A DNA stretch of 64,000 nucleotides from Candidatus Chlorohelix allophototropha (GTDB lineage: Bacteria; Chloroflexota; Chloroflexia; Chloroheliales; Chloroheliaceae): contig NZ_CP128399.1 of NCBI RefSeq assembly GCF_030389965.1, positions 2,532,934 through 2,596,933 of the forward strand, given 5' to 3'. The notes beneath the pieces were generated by a model. The model saw only the letters and a list, made by a program, of their open reading frames with translations. It was not told the DNA's origin and ran no database searches. Positions 45,033 to 53,340 of the stretch are shown here, one piece after another. How positions within the stretch are numbered: position 1 is the first letter of the stretch; each line of letters begins with the position of its first letter. The position numbers and the translations under genes were made by a program.

Positions 45033-45361
45033 CCATAGCTGAGAATAATAAGTGCGTACCTTATATAGAAATCCATTTGCATAGCATCTTATGAATAATT
45101 CTTGTACAAATGCTATATCTTATGCTCTACAACTATTGTACAGCATTTATAATTTTGCTCTGTACAGAATTAGAGAAGAATCCATAAGATAAATACAAGA
45201 AAAGTTAATGTTTGGTAAACATTTAAAAAGTTAGTGTGTGTTTACTTTACAAATAGATGTAATAGCAGTATTTGAAGACGCAGCAATTAGAACATTATAA
45301 AATCATAGGGGATTAAACTTGTATGTGCAGGTAAAGACAGCACAATGAGCTAAGGGCATAG
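45033..45361. other. AT-rich region with three TGTACA boxes
   Basis: No gene is visible. TGTACA occurs at 45103-45108, 45137-45142 and 45161-45166, each in an AT-rich setting and upstream of the minus-strand gene ending at 45032. They may be operators. The right end (45345-45356) carries the first ATGAGCTAAGGG repeat. Confidence 0.5.
45345..45356. repeat. ATGAGCTAAGGG copy 1 (left of IS4-family element)
   Basis: The identical 12 bases recur at 46778-46789 and 47875-47886. Copies 1 and 2 bracket the insertion sequence, as target duplications would. Confidence 0.65.
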
Positions 45362-46775
45362 GTTACAAGTTAAGGTAGCAAAGTAAATGTCAAATAAGAA
45401 GAGGTCTTTTGGAAGGGCGTTTGACAATCCCTAATAACTTGGCATTTTGAGCCAGATACTGAGAAACACTCAAGGTTTCTCCCCGCTTTAAGGCCTGGCT
45501 GTAATGGTATAACCCCCGATAGACCATTTCTACTGAGATTGCCTTAAAAGGTTGTTTTAGTTCTTCCGCTACGCTGTCGGTCAAGTCTATCAAAACACAA
45601 TACAATAACCAGGTAGCCCAGACCTGCAGGCAGATCGCATTTATGCTGCCGGCGTGAAAATAAGCCAGACCCAACTGCCGTTTTACTACCTTAAAAGCCT
45701 CCTCGATCCGCCACCGCTGGCGATAAAGATAGGCTATCGTAGCTCCAGTTAAACGGGACCTCTCCAACACATTGCTCAAATAACAATAACTTTTCCCCTC
45801 CCATTCCACTGCCACCAGACGCAGTACCTGCTCACTTTTCTCTTCTTTGGAACCCACCGCGATCAACCACTCCCGCACTCCCTCCTCATTGGTTAGCGCT
45901 TGCACCACCCGGTAGTCCATCCTACTTTTTACCCGTGTCACAAAGTACTTGTGCTCCACCGTCAACTGCCGGTAACGGCCATAATTTACAAAGCCCAGAT
46001 CAAACAGCGTCAAACTCTCTGTTTCCAAAGTCTCGATAATGGCTTCCCACCAGCTCTGATCGTGGGCTGCGCTATTTTCACCATACCAGATTTTGAGGGG
46101 TAACTGGCTGGCTACATCCAGCAAACCCATCATTTTCCCCGCTAAGACGCTGCCTTCTATTTCTCGCAGTAAACCGGTTTTCTTGATCAAAGCATCCAGG
46201 GTGGAACCATCCACCGCGGCCACCCGGCTGAAGTGGGCTAAAACCCTTTGCAGCTCAGGTGGCAGAGGACGCTGACGCTGGCGCCAACGCTGGTGCATCA
46301 GGGGCAGCACTTCGTTTAGGACCGCTTCAAACAGAGCCGCTGGCATTTCCCGCAGGCGTTGACTGATCGCTTGCTGAGTGACCCTGATCGGCGGCTGCCA
46401 TAACATTCCTTCTTGCTTGATTACTCTGACCGCTTCAGAGACGGCCCCGATCTGACGCCAGATCAGACTGAGGACGAAAGCCAGCATTACTGGCAGGGTC
46501 AGAGTACGCGCCCGTAAGCCCATTTCCTGATAGAGCCGGATCAGACTAAAAGTGTTGGGTTGCACCACTTCCGCCAGCAGTTGCTCGATTTCTTCGGGCG
46601 GGGGAGCGATCGTGGGTCTTTTTGAGCGATCAAGGGCGATGGCTCTGGTATGCCGCACACTACTCGCTTTTTTTGGTGGTTTTTCTTCTTTTTCCATCGC
46701 CCTATTGTAATTGGAATAGGGCTTTTTTTCACCTCGTATTGATTTGACTTATCTCCTAATCCCTTAACTTGTAAC
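45362..46775 (-). mobile_element. IS4-family insertion sequence
   Basis: One transposase gene is bounded by an exact 14-bp inverted repeat, GTTACAAGTTAAGG (45362-45375) and its complement (46762-46775). A 12-bp direct repeat ATGAGCTAAGGG stands just outside both ends, with 5 bases between on the left and 2 on the right. Confidence 0.85.
45390..46697 (-). CDS. IS4-family transposase
   Basis: The 435-residue DDE transposase shows AVDGSTLDAL near 163 (first D), LFDLGFVNYG near 230 (second D) and YRQRWRIEEAFKVVK near 336 (the Y-(2)-R-(3)-E-(6)-K signature of IS4). The N-terminus is a basic and helical DNA-binding region. It is full length and uninterrupted, and its GC content is visibly higher than in the flanks, which points to recent arrival. 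Confidence 0.93.
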   Translation of the reverse strand: MEKEEKPPKKASSVRHTRAIALDRSKRPTIAPPPEEIEQLLAEVVQPNTFSLIRLYQEMGLRARTLTLPVMLAFVLSLIWRQIGAVSEAVRVIKQEGMLWQPPIRVTQQAISQRLREMPAALFEAVLNEVLPLMHQRWRQRQRPLPPELQRVLAHFSRVAAVDGSTLDALIKKTGLLREIEGSVLAGKMMGLLDVASQLPLKIWYGENSAAHDQSWWEAIIETLETESLTLFDLGFVNYGRYRQLTVEHKYFVTRVKSRMDYRVVQALTNEEGVREWLIAVGSKEEKSEQVLRLVAVEWEGKSYCYLSNVLERSRLTGATIAYLYRQRWRIEEAFKVVKRQLGLAYFHAGSINAICLQVWATWLLYCVLIDLTDSVAEELKQPFKAISVEMVYRGLYHYSQALKRGETLSVSQYLAQNAKLLGIVKRPSKRPLLI

Positions 46776-46777
46776 TG

Positions 46778-46789
46778 ATGAGCTAAGGG
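46778..46789. repeat. ATGAGCTAAGGG copy 2 (right of IS4-family element)
   Basis: It is identical to copies 1 and 3. Together with the preceding IS end (46763-46790) it matches 47860-47887 at 26 of 28 positions. Confidence 0.65.
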
Positions 46790-46823
46790 TAATTGCTACA
46801 AATTAGGTGATATGGTAGCATCA

Positions 46824-47690
46824 TTATCCGTCCTTACCTAGTTGTAGCTTTTTCAAGGCTCTTTGTGCAAATTCACCTAGTTTATTATCATGCCAATTTC
46901 TATCGGCGTAGCTCTCCATATCTCCAAGTACACTTTCAAGCACTTTCTGTATATCAGGAGTTAAAATACCGATTTTCTCTATACTTTCAATTGCACGTCC
47001 TCTCACATCCTTTATTTCTGTTTGATCAAGTACAATCTCGACTAAACGATCCAAAGCCTGAGGACTTTTCACATCTCCAAGAGCCTCCACTGCAAATTCT
47101 CTTACATTATCATCAGAGAATTTCGATAATTGCAGAAGTGGTTCAAGAGCCCTCTCATCACCAATACTGCCAAGTGCCAAGGCGATTTCACTCAAAATCC
47201 CACTTTCTTCCAAATTCTCGTTTATAGCCTGAGTCAGTGGTTCTATAGCAAAAACATCTTTGATTTTCCCTAAATTAGCAGCAGCAAACTCACGTATATC
47301 AGCTTCTTTATCGGTTCGTAACAATTTGATCATGAGTGGAAGAGTTTTATGAGTTCTAAGACCTTTAGCACCAAGCGCAATTATACAAGCTATACGTACT
47401 TGTAAATTAGTATCCTTGTGAAGCGCTTTAGTTAAAGGTTCAACTAGCCTTTTATTCGATAGATTACTCATAATTAATGCAGCATCATTCCGTACCTTAG
47501 GATTAGCATCTTTAAGTGCTTTAACCAAACTACTAACAACTAGTTCAGAATTGAGGAATTCACTCGTGTCTTTATTCATTGAATGAGTTAATCGTTTAAT
47601 TTCAACCATAGTACGCTCACGAATAGTAGGATCAGCTGACTCCACAAGTGCCATCTTGCCCATAATTAGTTCTCTTTTATTATCATCCAC
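46824..47690 (-). CDS. HEAT-repeat protein
   Basis: The 288-residue protein is made of helical HEAT repeats, with at least five units such as PKVRNDAALIMSNL, LQVRIACIIALGAKG, ADIREFAAANLGKI and DNVREFAVEALGDV. These form a curved scaffold for protein binding. No catalytic motif is present. It sits between an IS4 element and a matching repeat, so it may have moved with the element or been caught between two insertions. Confidence 0.85.
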   Translation of the reverse strand: MDDNKRELIMGKMALVESADPTIRERTMVEIKRLTHSMNKDTSEFLNSELVVSSLVKALKDANPKVRNDAALIMSNLSNKRLVEPLTKALHKDTNLQVRIACIIALGAKGLRTHKTLPLMIKLLRTDKEADIREFAAANLGKIKDVFAIEPLTQAINENLEESGILSEIALALGSIGDERALEPLLQLSKFSDDNVREFAVEALGDVKSPQALDRLVEIVLDQTEIKDVRGRAIESIEKIGILTPDIQKVLESVLGDMESYADRNWHDNKLGEFAQRALKKLQLGKDG

Positions 47691-47859
47691 TAATTTCCCC
47701 TCCTTTTTTGGTTGCTATGTCGTTAATTTTCTCAAATGTGCCTGCATTGGCAATTACTACTCGGATAAAATACAGGCTTTTCGTTGCCAAACAAGCATTT
47801 TTACCGAAAATTGCTCAGCTTGATTAGCCTCGTCATTAGCTTGATAAATTCAGTTGGAG

Positions 47860-47887
47860 CTTAAGTTGTCACTGATGAGCTAAGGGT
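47860..47887. repeat. Third copy of the IS end plus ATGAGCTAAGGG
   Basis: It matches 46763-46790 at 26 of 28 bases and includes ATGAGCTAAGGG (47875-47886). It overlaps the stop codon of the glycosyltransferase gene. Confidence 0.65.
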
Positions 47888-49799
47888 TACACTTGTAGAG
47901 TTGCATCTTTAGCAGTTGAGGAGTGGTTTGCCATTGATTGGGGGTTATCGGCTGGCAATTATCGCTAATCCAACGTGTCAAAGCATTGGTATAGCTTGTA
48001 ACAAAAGGATTTCCGGTAGCGGCGATCTCCTGTGAATATAAAGCCTGAGCTTGGCTTTCTTGCAAATTACTAACAGGAATAAGGAACAATTTTACTTCTC
48101 CCGCCTTTACTCTTGCAGCCAACGATTGTGGGGTAAGTATGGCAGCATAGCCCGAATAACCGCCCATAGCCATTACCGCTTTATCGGTAGCAAGCGCTAT
48201 CGAACCGGCATCCTCTATCGAAGAAGTAGCAATGAAAAAACGCTCATTTGTCGAATTGGCATTCAGGAAATCAAGCAATGTTTGGTCAGGCTTGGGTACT
48301 ATGAAATTACCCTGTTGAATAGGATTAGGACCTGATAAGGGGAATTCTCCGCCGTTATTGGGAGTAAGTGAAACGCTCACCCACCATAATGGCACTAGCA
48401 AAAGTGTAACCAGCGTTATAGCGCTTATAACTTTAAGATGCTTTTGAGGAGGATTACGCAGTAGCAAAATTCGCATAGCCCCAAGTAATAAAACCCCTGT
48501 AACGCATAGGGCTATTAGCAAGGGGAGTTGCCAATTATTCCAATCGGGAAAGCCCGTCATAATAATAACTTGCTCTAGCGCAGTTGCGCCAAATGCTACT
48601 ACCAGCAACCACCCGCGCCAAGTAGGAATTGCCATATCTCGCCACAAAGAAACTACGCCACAGCCTACCAAAGCACAAGTTGCAGGCGCAAACACTGCCA
48701 TATAATATTGGTTAAAGCGAAGCGCTACGCTGAAAAAAGACCCTGCCGTAATAAGCCAACCACCCCACAGAAGTAAAGAATATTGGGATTGTGACAAATA
48801 GCGGCGCTTTAAGCTCTGTCGCAAGTTACCCCAATCGACTTTCCACAGCCCCGCCATTAAAGAAAGGAGGGCAAAGGGAAGAAACCAGCCAATCTGACTA
48901 GCCAGCGGTGGTTGAAAAAGGCGAATCGGACCGGGATCACCCTTATCATGTTTGATAACGGGGGGCTTACCACCATAAGAGGGTTCTCCGAACAAACGTT
49001 GAGTACCGTTGTAATTAAAGGTAAGATCAAATTCAGAATTTGTGAGGGTGGAATCAACATAAGGACGCTGCGGGGCAGGGGTAAGATCAACTGCAACAAT
49101 CCAGACCAGTGACACACATATAATGACAAGAAGCATCAAACCGAGATTTAGAAAACGGATGCGCCAAGCCAATTGAACACCAAAAAGATAAGTAGCAATT
49201 AGAACAGGCACAACCAACCAAGTTTCCAGCCCCTTTATATTAAAACCAATTCCAATAAACGCTCCACCAACCAATAGCCAACTCAAGCTCCTTTGCTCAA
49301 TTGAGCGTAGAATTGCCCATGTCGCCAGCAATACGGTCAGAACTACCAAACTCTCAAGAATATTCGAACGATTGGTGACCACATTAATCGGTGAAATAGC
49401 CAGCAGAGTAGCAGCGATGAATCCCGCAACCACACCAGCGGCTTTTCGCACCAAAAAATAGAGAATAGCTACAGACCCAACCCCTGCTAACGCTTGGGGT
49501 AACATTAGACTAAAGCCGTTAAAGCCGAAAAGCAGCGCACTGGTAGCCTGTATCCATAAGCCCAAAGGTGGTTTATCTATACTTATAAATCCGGCAGCAT
49601 CAAATGACACATAGAAAAAGTTTTTCCATGACACCAGCATACTTTTTACTGCTGCTGCATAATAGCTATTGCCAAAACCATTTTGGGAAAGAAACAGAAA
49701 GTTCAGAAGTGCAGTTAACGATAAAACTGCCAATAAAGCTATAATTTCGATGCGTGAGATTTTGGATGTAGCTACAGTGCGGGTTTGCAGCAAAGTCAT
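47880..49799 (-). CDS. GT39-type membrane glycosyltransferase (PMT/ArnT-like)
   Basis: The 639-residue protein has about 12 membrane helices and belongs to the GT-C superfamily. The first extracytoplasmic loop holds the catalytic-type acid in FISIDKPPLGLW near 73, and NRSNILES near 143 is a family block. The last 150 residues are a soluble outer domain. It should transfer a sugar from a polyprenyl-phosphate donor to protein or lipid outside the membrane. It starts 160 bp after the ferric-reductase-like gene. Confidence 0.9.
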   Translation of the reverse strand: MTLLQTRTVATSKISRIEIIALLAVLSLTALLNFLFLSQNGFGNSYYAAAVKSMLVSWKNFFYVSFDAAGFISIDKPPLGLWIQATSALLFGFNGFSLMLPQALAGVGSVAILYFLVRKAAGVVAGFIAATLLAISPINVVTNRSNILESLVVLTVLLATWAILRSIEQRSLSWLLVGGAFIGIGFNIKGLETWLVVPVLIATYLFGVQLAWRIRFLNLGLMLLVIICVSLVWIVAVDLTPAPQRPYVDSTLTNSEFDLTFNYNGTQRLFGEPSYGGKPPVIKHDKGDPGPIRLFQPPLASQIGWFLPFALLSLMAGLWKVDWGNLRQSLKRRYLSQSQYSLLLWGGWLITAGSFFSVALRFNQYYMAVFAPATCALVGCGVVSLWRDMAIPTWRGWLLVVAFGATALEQVIIMTGFPDWNNWQLPLLIALCVTGVLLLGAMRILLLRNPPQKHLKVISAITLVTLLLVPLWWVSVSLTPNNGGEFPLSGPNPIQQGNFIVPKPDQTLLDFLNANSTNERFFIATSSIEDAGSIALATDKAVMAMGGYSGYAAILTPQSLAARVKAGEVKLFLIPVSNLQESQAQALYSQEIAATGNPFVTSYTNALTRWISDNCQPITPNQWQTTPQLLKMQLYKCNP

Positions 49800-49902
49800 G
49801 TACTAATACCCTCAAGCTGGAAAGATCGTCTATTTTAATACAGAATACCATTCAGTAAATACTTAAGCAAGGATGTCTTTTCTATCCGTTTATCAATTAT
49901 AT

Positions 49903-49930
49903 ATGCCCCCAGGCAAAAACCCGGAGGCAT
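49903..49930 (-). terminator. Hairpin after the ferric-reductase-like gene
   Basis: ATGCC…/…GGCAT forms an imperfect stem of about 11 bp with a short loop. No U-run follows on the minus strand, so efficiency is uncertain. Confidence 0.45.
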
Positions 49931-49959
49931 AGTTATAACCGATAATATATTTTGAAGGC

Positions 49960-50781
49960 TTAGTTCACAGCACGTTTCTTTAAGCTCTGGAACCAGCTTT
50001 TGAAAATTCGAACTTCTAACAGGATAAATACGGATACGCCGGTGACAATATACATATTGATTGCCCAATCCGCTTTACTATCAGTTCCTGTTAATAAACC
50101 ATGTGCTAGACTTGCGGCAAAAACAGCAAAACTTAGATAATGAAGCATTTTCCAAGCTTTATAGCCAATTTTATCGGACATATAAACACTTATCACCACC
50201 GCCATGATTCCATAGAAACTCAGTGTGCCAATACCTGTGAAAAGCGGGCGATAAGGTCCGGTAAACGGAACAATGCAATCTACCAAGCTGAATTTAAGGT
50301 AATTATCCAGCATTAGCCCGACCACATGCATAATAAGAAATACCAACGTAATCAGCGAAAGCAAGCGATGAAAGTAAATCACAGCAGCAGAATGGATAAA
50401 GCGTGGCAGCAGACGTGAGCTTGACAATAACCCTACCGCTACACTGGCATATAAGGTCAAATAAGCAATAACGCCACCAGCGCGCGCCATAATCCAGGGG
50501 CTTTTCTCGGCGAAGCCTTCCCCCAGAGATGTACCCATCTGTGCGCTTAAAATGTCTTTCCAATGACGACCAAGCAAGCCGGAAATTGCGTCACGATAAG
50601 TAGTATTGGCAAGGGTTGTTCCCGCAAGGAACACTCCAAAGATAAGAGAAGCTACCATCAAATTAGTTAAAACCATTTTACCGGTGCGGGTGACGGGTTT
50701 TTCAGCATGGGCAGGAACAGCCAATACCCTTCGTCGATCCTTAAATAAATGATGGTCTAACATACTATGTTTTTCGCTCAT
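49960..50781 (-). CDS. Ferric-reductase-like transmembrane heme protein
   Basis: The product of about 273 residues has six or so membrane helices and paired histidines in YFHRLLSLITLVFLIMHVVG and later MLHYLSFAVFAASLAHG, spaced as in the heme b pairs of the ferric reductase/YedZ (MsrQ) family. It lacks the FAD/NAD domain, so it must work with another protein. The start at 50781 has GGAG nine bases upstream. It is downstream of two single-helix surface proteins on the same strand. Confidence 0.85.
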   Translation of the reverse strand: MSEKHSMLDHHLFKDRRRVLAVPAHAEKPVTRTGKMVLTNLMVASLIFGVFLAGTTLANTTYRDAISGLLGRHWKDILSAQMGTSLGEGFAEKSPWIMARAGGVIAYLTLYASVAVGLLSSSRLLPRFIHSAAVIYFHRLLSLITLVFLIMHVVGLMLDNYLKFSLVDCIVPFTGPYRPLFTGIGTLSFYGIMAVVISVYMSDKIGYKAWKMLHYLSFAVFAASLAHGLLTGTDSKADWAINMYIVTGVSVFILLEVRIFKSWFQSLKKRAVN

Positions 50782-50868
50782 ACTGCCGTCTCCATTTTCA
50801 GATTTAGAACTCCACAACGGAAAAAGTTACTGTTAAGATTGATAAATAATGCACTGTTATATCAGGTT

Positions 50869-50890
50869 GCTCCCCTCACAAGAGGGGAGC
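50869..50890 (-). terminator. 9-bp hairpin between the Pro-rich gene and the ferric-reductase-like gene
   Basis: GCTCCCCTC and GAGGGGAGC pair exactly with an ACAA loop. There is no U-run, so it may be an attenuator or RNA-processing site. Confidence 0.5.
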
Positions 50891-50905
50891 ATTTCCCAAC
50901 CAATT

Positions 50906-51754
50906 CTAGGAAGGCTTGGTTGTGGGCGCAGGCTTCGGCGTTGCGGTCGGCGCAGGCTTCGGCGTTGCGGTCGGCGCAGGCTTCGGCGTTGCGGTCGGTG
51001 CAGGCACCGGAGTCGCGGTCGGCGCAGCCGGTGGCGGGGCACTGGTTGTCTGAGCCGGTGGCGGTGGCGCTACCGTAGTCTTAACTGGCGGTGGCGGAGC
51101 ACTGGTTGTCTGAGCCGGTGGCGGCGCTGCCGTGGTTTGCTTCGGCGCTGGTGCGCTGGTAGGCTGCTGAACAGGCGGTTGGTTACCGTTGCTCGGCGGG
51201 TTAGTTGGCGCGGAAGTCGTACCACCCGGAGCGTTGCTGGTAGGTACTACTGCCCCTTTACTATTTGCAGGAGGCGGAGCGCCAGCAGCAGGGGTGTTAG
51301 AACCGCCACTACCATTTGGGGTATTGCCGGGCACATTCTGATCCTGGTTAGAAACCGGGTCTTGTCCCGGAATGGTGCTACCATCCGGCGAATTAGAGTC
51401 AGTAGTGGAATCGCCAGAAGTATCAGTAGTATCACTTCCATCATCAGTTGTATCATCAGTAGCATCCGCACCTGCAACTCCGGGGGTTACAGTCCCATCT
51501 GCACCAACCACAGCAGTTTTAGTCTTAGGCTTGCTATTGGTCTTCTGACCAACTACCTGTTGAGTAGCTGCCGGACCAACCTTTATGGATATAGAATGAG
51601 AGACATCGGCACCTATCTGGTAACACAAGAACAGAAAGAGTAGTCCGACTATCAAAAAAGTTGCGATATTTACCTTCATCAAGCCCGGCGATTTGCGAGG
51701 CGGTAGTTGATTGCGCGGAAGTTGATTCCTGACATCAGGTCGTTCTTTAAGCAT
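50906..51754 (-). CDS. Single-helix protein with long Pro/Thr/Ala-rich extracellular tail
   Basis: The 282-residue protein has a short basic cytoplasmic part, one membrane helix (about 28-46) and an extracytoplasmic tail of low complexity: first Asp/Thr/Ser-rich, then Pro/Thr/Ala-rich. It ends in repeats of PAPTATPK. Such tails span the cell wall or are O-glycosylated; the GT39-type transferase nearby could act on it. It starts 2 bp after the upstream gene. Confidence 0.85.
   Translation of the reverse strand: MLKERPDVRNQLPRNQLPPRKSPGLMKVNIATFLIVGLLFLFLCYQIGADVSHSISIKVGPAATQQVVGQKTNSKPKTKTAVVGADGTVTPGVAGADATDDTTDDGSDTTDTSGDSTTDSNSPDGSTIPGQDPVSNQDQNVPGNTPNGSGGSNTPAAGAPPPANSKGAVVPTSNAPGGTTSAPTNPPSNGNQPPVQQPTSAPAPKQTTAAPPPAQTTSAPPPPVKTTVAPPPPAQTTSAPPPAAPTATPVPAPTATPKPAPTATPKPAPTATPKPAPTTKPS
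50926..51021. repeat. 24-bp tandem repeat, four copies
   Basis: Units begin at 50926, 50950, 50974 and 50998; three are nearly exact and the fourth is diverged. They encode eight-residue PAPTATPK units at the C-terminus of the surface protein. Confidence 0.9.
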
Positions 51755-51756
51755 TA

Positions 51757-52065
51757 TTATTTCTCCCTATCTTGAAAGTGAGCGCCTTCTGAAATACCAA
51801 GCGAAGTGTTGGTACCGGGCAAATTAATCACAGGCAACGAATTGATAATGTTAGGCTGCGAAACTGCGTTATTTGGCGCGTTCAACTTGAAATCCCTCAA
51901 AGGGCTGAAAAGTTTCAGTTGCTCCAGACTGGTAACACTAGCAGTCTGCACCTCCGCAACAGGGGTTTCCTTTACCATAACATGAGAACTAATGCCGAAA
52001 TTGAAAATCAATATCGCCAGTAGTCCCAGTATGATACCGGGGAAAATCTTCTTAGTTTCCTGCAC
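51757..52065 (-). CDS. Small single-helix membrane protein
   Basis: The 102-residue protein has one N-terminal helix (about 8-27) and an extracytoplasmic tail with no recognised domain. It lies 2 bp before the Pro-rich surface protein gene and is presumably its partner. Unknown family. Confidence 0.75.
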   Translation of the reverse strand: MQETKKIFPGIILGLLAILIFNFGISSHVMVKETPVAEVQTASVTSLEQLKLFSPLRDFKLNAPNNAVSQPNIINSLPVINLPGTNTSLGISEGAHFQDREK

Positions 52066-52259
52066 GCTTCTTTTCTCCTCAAAAATTACAATAATAAGCC
52101 AAGCGCTACTAATAAATTACAGCGCCACTAAGGTTCATAAACCTTATTACCGGAGGAATATAGTTATAATTGCGGGTAGTAGCTTGCTACTAGCCCATTC
52201 AAGCAGAGTAGTATTAGTTATTTTGATTCTAGCTTGATACAATGTGACTTTCAATGCTG

Positions 52260-52295
52260 ATACAGTACTATGCGATTAGCTAAAAAGTACTGTAT
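52260..52295. repeat. 10-bp inverted repeat beyond the NarL-type regulator gene
   Basis: ATACAGTACT (52260-52269) and AGTACTGTAT (52286-52295) are exact complements with a 16-base loop, 10 bp past the stop codon. It may be the transcript end of the regulator, but there is no following U-run. Confidence 0.5.
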
Positions 52296-52305
52296 TAAAA
52301 CTTTT

Positions 52306-53004
52306 TTATTCCATCGTCGCTACTGGTACTTTTATCCAACCATAGCGCAGCGCTGCTAGAACCGCTTGTGTGCGATCATTTACACGCAACTTTTTCAAAA
52401 TATTGTTTATATGCGCTCTTACTGTATGCTCGCTAATGCTAAGAGTTGAAGCAACTTCTCGATTAGGGCATCCGAAGGCAATCGCCTCAAGGACTTCCGA
52501 TTCGCGCATAGTAAGAGGATTTAATCCGGTAGCGCCGGAATTCGCGCCACCCTTATTCTCTTGGGAACGCAGCATATTGGAAGTAGCAACAGATGTAGTC
52601 AAACTTGGTTGCTTTTGTCCTACTTCAACCATAAGCTTCAAAATTTTCTCAATATGGGTTGTTTTGGAACAATAACCAGCCGCACCGGCTTGGAAAGCGT
52701 TCACAACCTGGTCATCATCCTCGTACATGCTCAAAATGATTATTTGAGTATCAGGAAATCTTTTGACAAGCAAACGAGTTACATTTAAACCGTCCATATC
52801 AGGCAGATTGAGATCACATATAACCAGATCAGGTTTTAGCTGTTCAGCCATTGCCAAGGCTTGATTGCCAGTGACGGCATTACCGACAACTACAAATTGT
52901 GGTTCAAACTCAATGATATGCTGAAAACCGACAATAAATAGAGGGTGATCATCCACCAACAAAATTCTAATCTTTTCTTCTCTCGAATTTGTTTTTATGA
53001 GCAC
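52306..53004 (-). CDS. NarL/FixJ-type response regulator (orphan)
   Basis: The 232-residue protein has a receiver with phosphoacceptor D in VICDLNLPDMDG near 64 and K in GYCSKTT near 114. A LuxR-type helix-turn-helix follows (about 162-225), with LTMRESEVLEAIAFGCPNRE and SEHTVRAHINNILKKL. The start is GTG at 53004 with AGAGG seven bases upstream. No kinase lies beside it. A perfect palindrome (53042-53056) stands 38 bp upstream. Confidence 0.93.
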   Translation of the reverse strand: MLIKTNSREEKIRILLVDDHPLFIVGFQHIIEFEPQFVVVGNAVTGNQALAMAEQLKPDLVICDLNLPDMDGLNVTRLLVKRFPDTQIIILSMYEDDDQVVNAFQAGAAGYCSKTTHIEKILKLMVEVGQKQPSLTTSVATSNMLRSQENKGGANSGATGLNPLTMRESEVLEAIAFGCPNREVASTLSISEHTVRAHINNILKKLRVNDRTQAVLAALRYGWIKVPVATME

Positions 53005-53041
53005 GGTTGATCCTCTCTAGCTTAGAAAAAATCGTTTTAGT

Positions 53042-53056
53042 TTGGATATTATCCAA
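53042..53056. promoter_or_regulatory. Palindrome upstream of the NarL-type regulator gene
   Basis: TTGGAT-ATT-ATCCAA is a perfect 6-bp-arm inverted repeat 38 bp before the start. It may be an autoregulatory operator. The rest of 53005-53287 holds no gene. Confidence 0.4.
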
Positions 53057-53287
53057 TTACTATCTATAACACCGTAGAAGGCAAAAAGTAGCGGGTAGAA
53101 TTGCGTATTTTAATAAACTTTCGATTAAGAGAATCTCTCATTTTCGCATCATATTAGCCTTTTCGCTGTATTTGAACCTGAGAAAATAAAGAAAGCATAA
53201 AGATGGTTCTATTATTTGTTTTCGTCACTTTTTAAAACCCTATAACTAATCAGAGATTAATTATACTTGCCTCAAAATCCCAGAAAT

Positions 53288-53324
53288 AAAAAAACCCCCA
53301 TCATCTAGTAACAGATGACGGAGG
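53288..53324 (-). terminator. Rho-independent terminator of ppdK
   Basis: On the minus strand a 12-bp stem with three G-U pairs (53313-53324 with 53295-53306) is followed by seven T. Confidence 0.88.
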
Positions 53325-53340
53325 TAAATAAATCAGTAAA

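Noticed and set aside
46824-47690. Phycobilisome lyase-like role for the HEAT-repeat protein
   Set aside because: HEAT repeats alone are not diagnostic and no phycobiliprotein gene is present.
50926-51021. Possible CRISPR-like repeats
   Set aside because: The 24-bp units are contiguous without spacers and encode an in-frame peptide repeat.
50849-51643. 264-codon Arg/Ser/Cys-rich frame on the plus strand
   Set aside because: It is the complement of the repeat-rich tail of the minus-strand surface protein; the composition is an artefact of GC-rich repeats.
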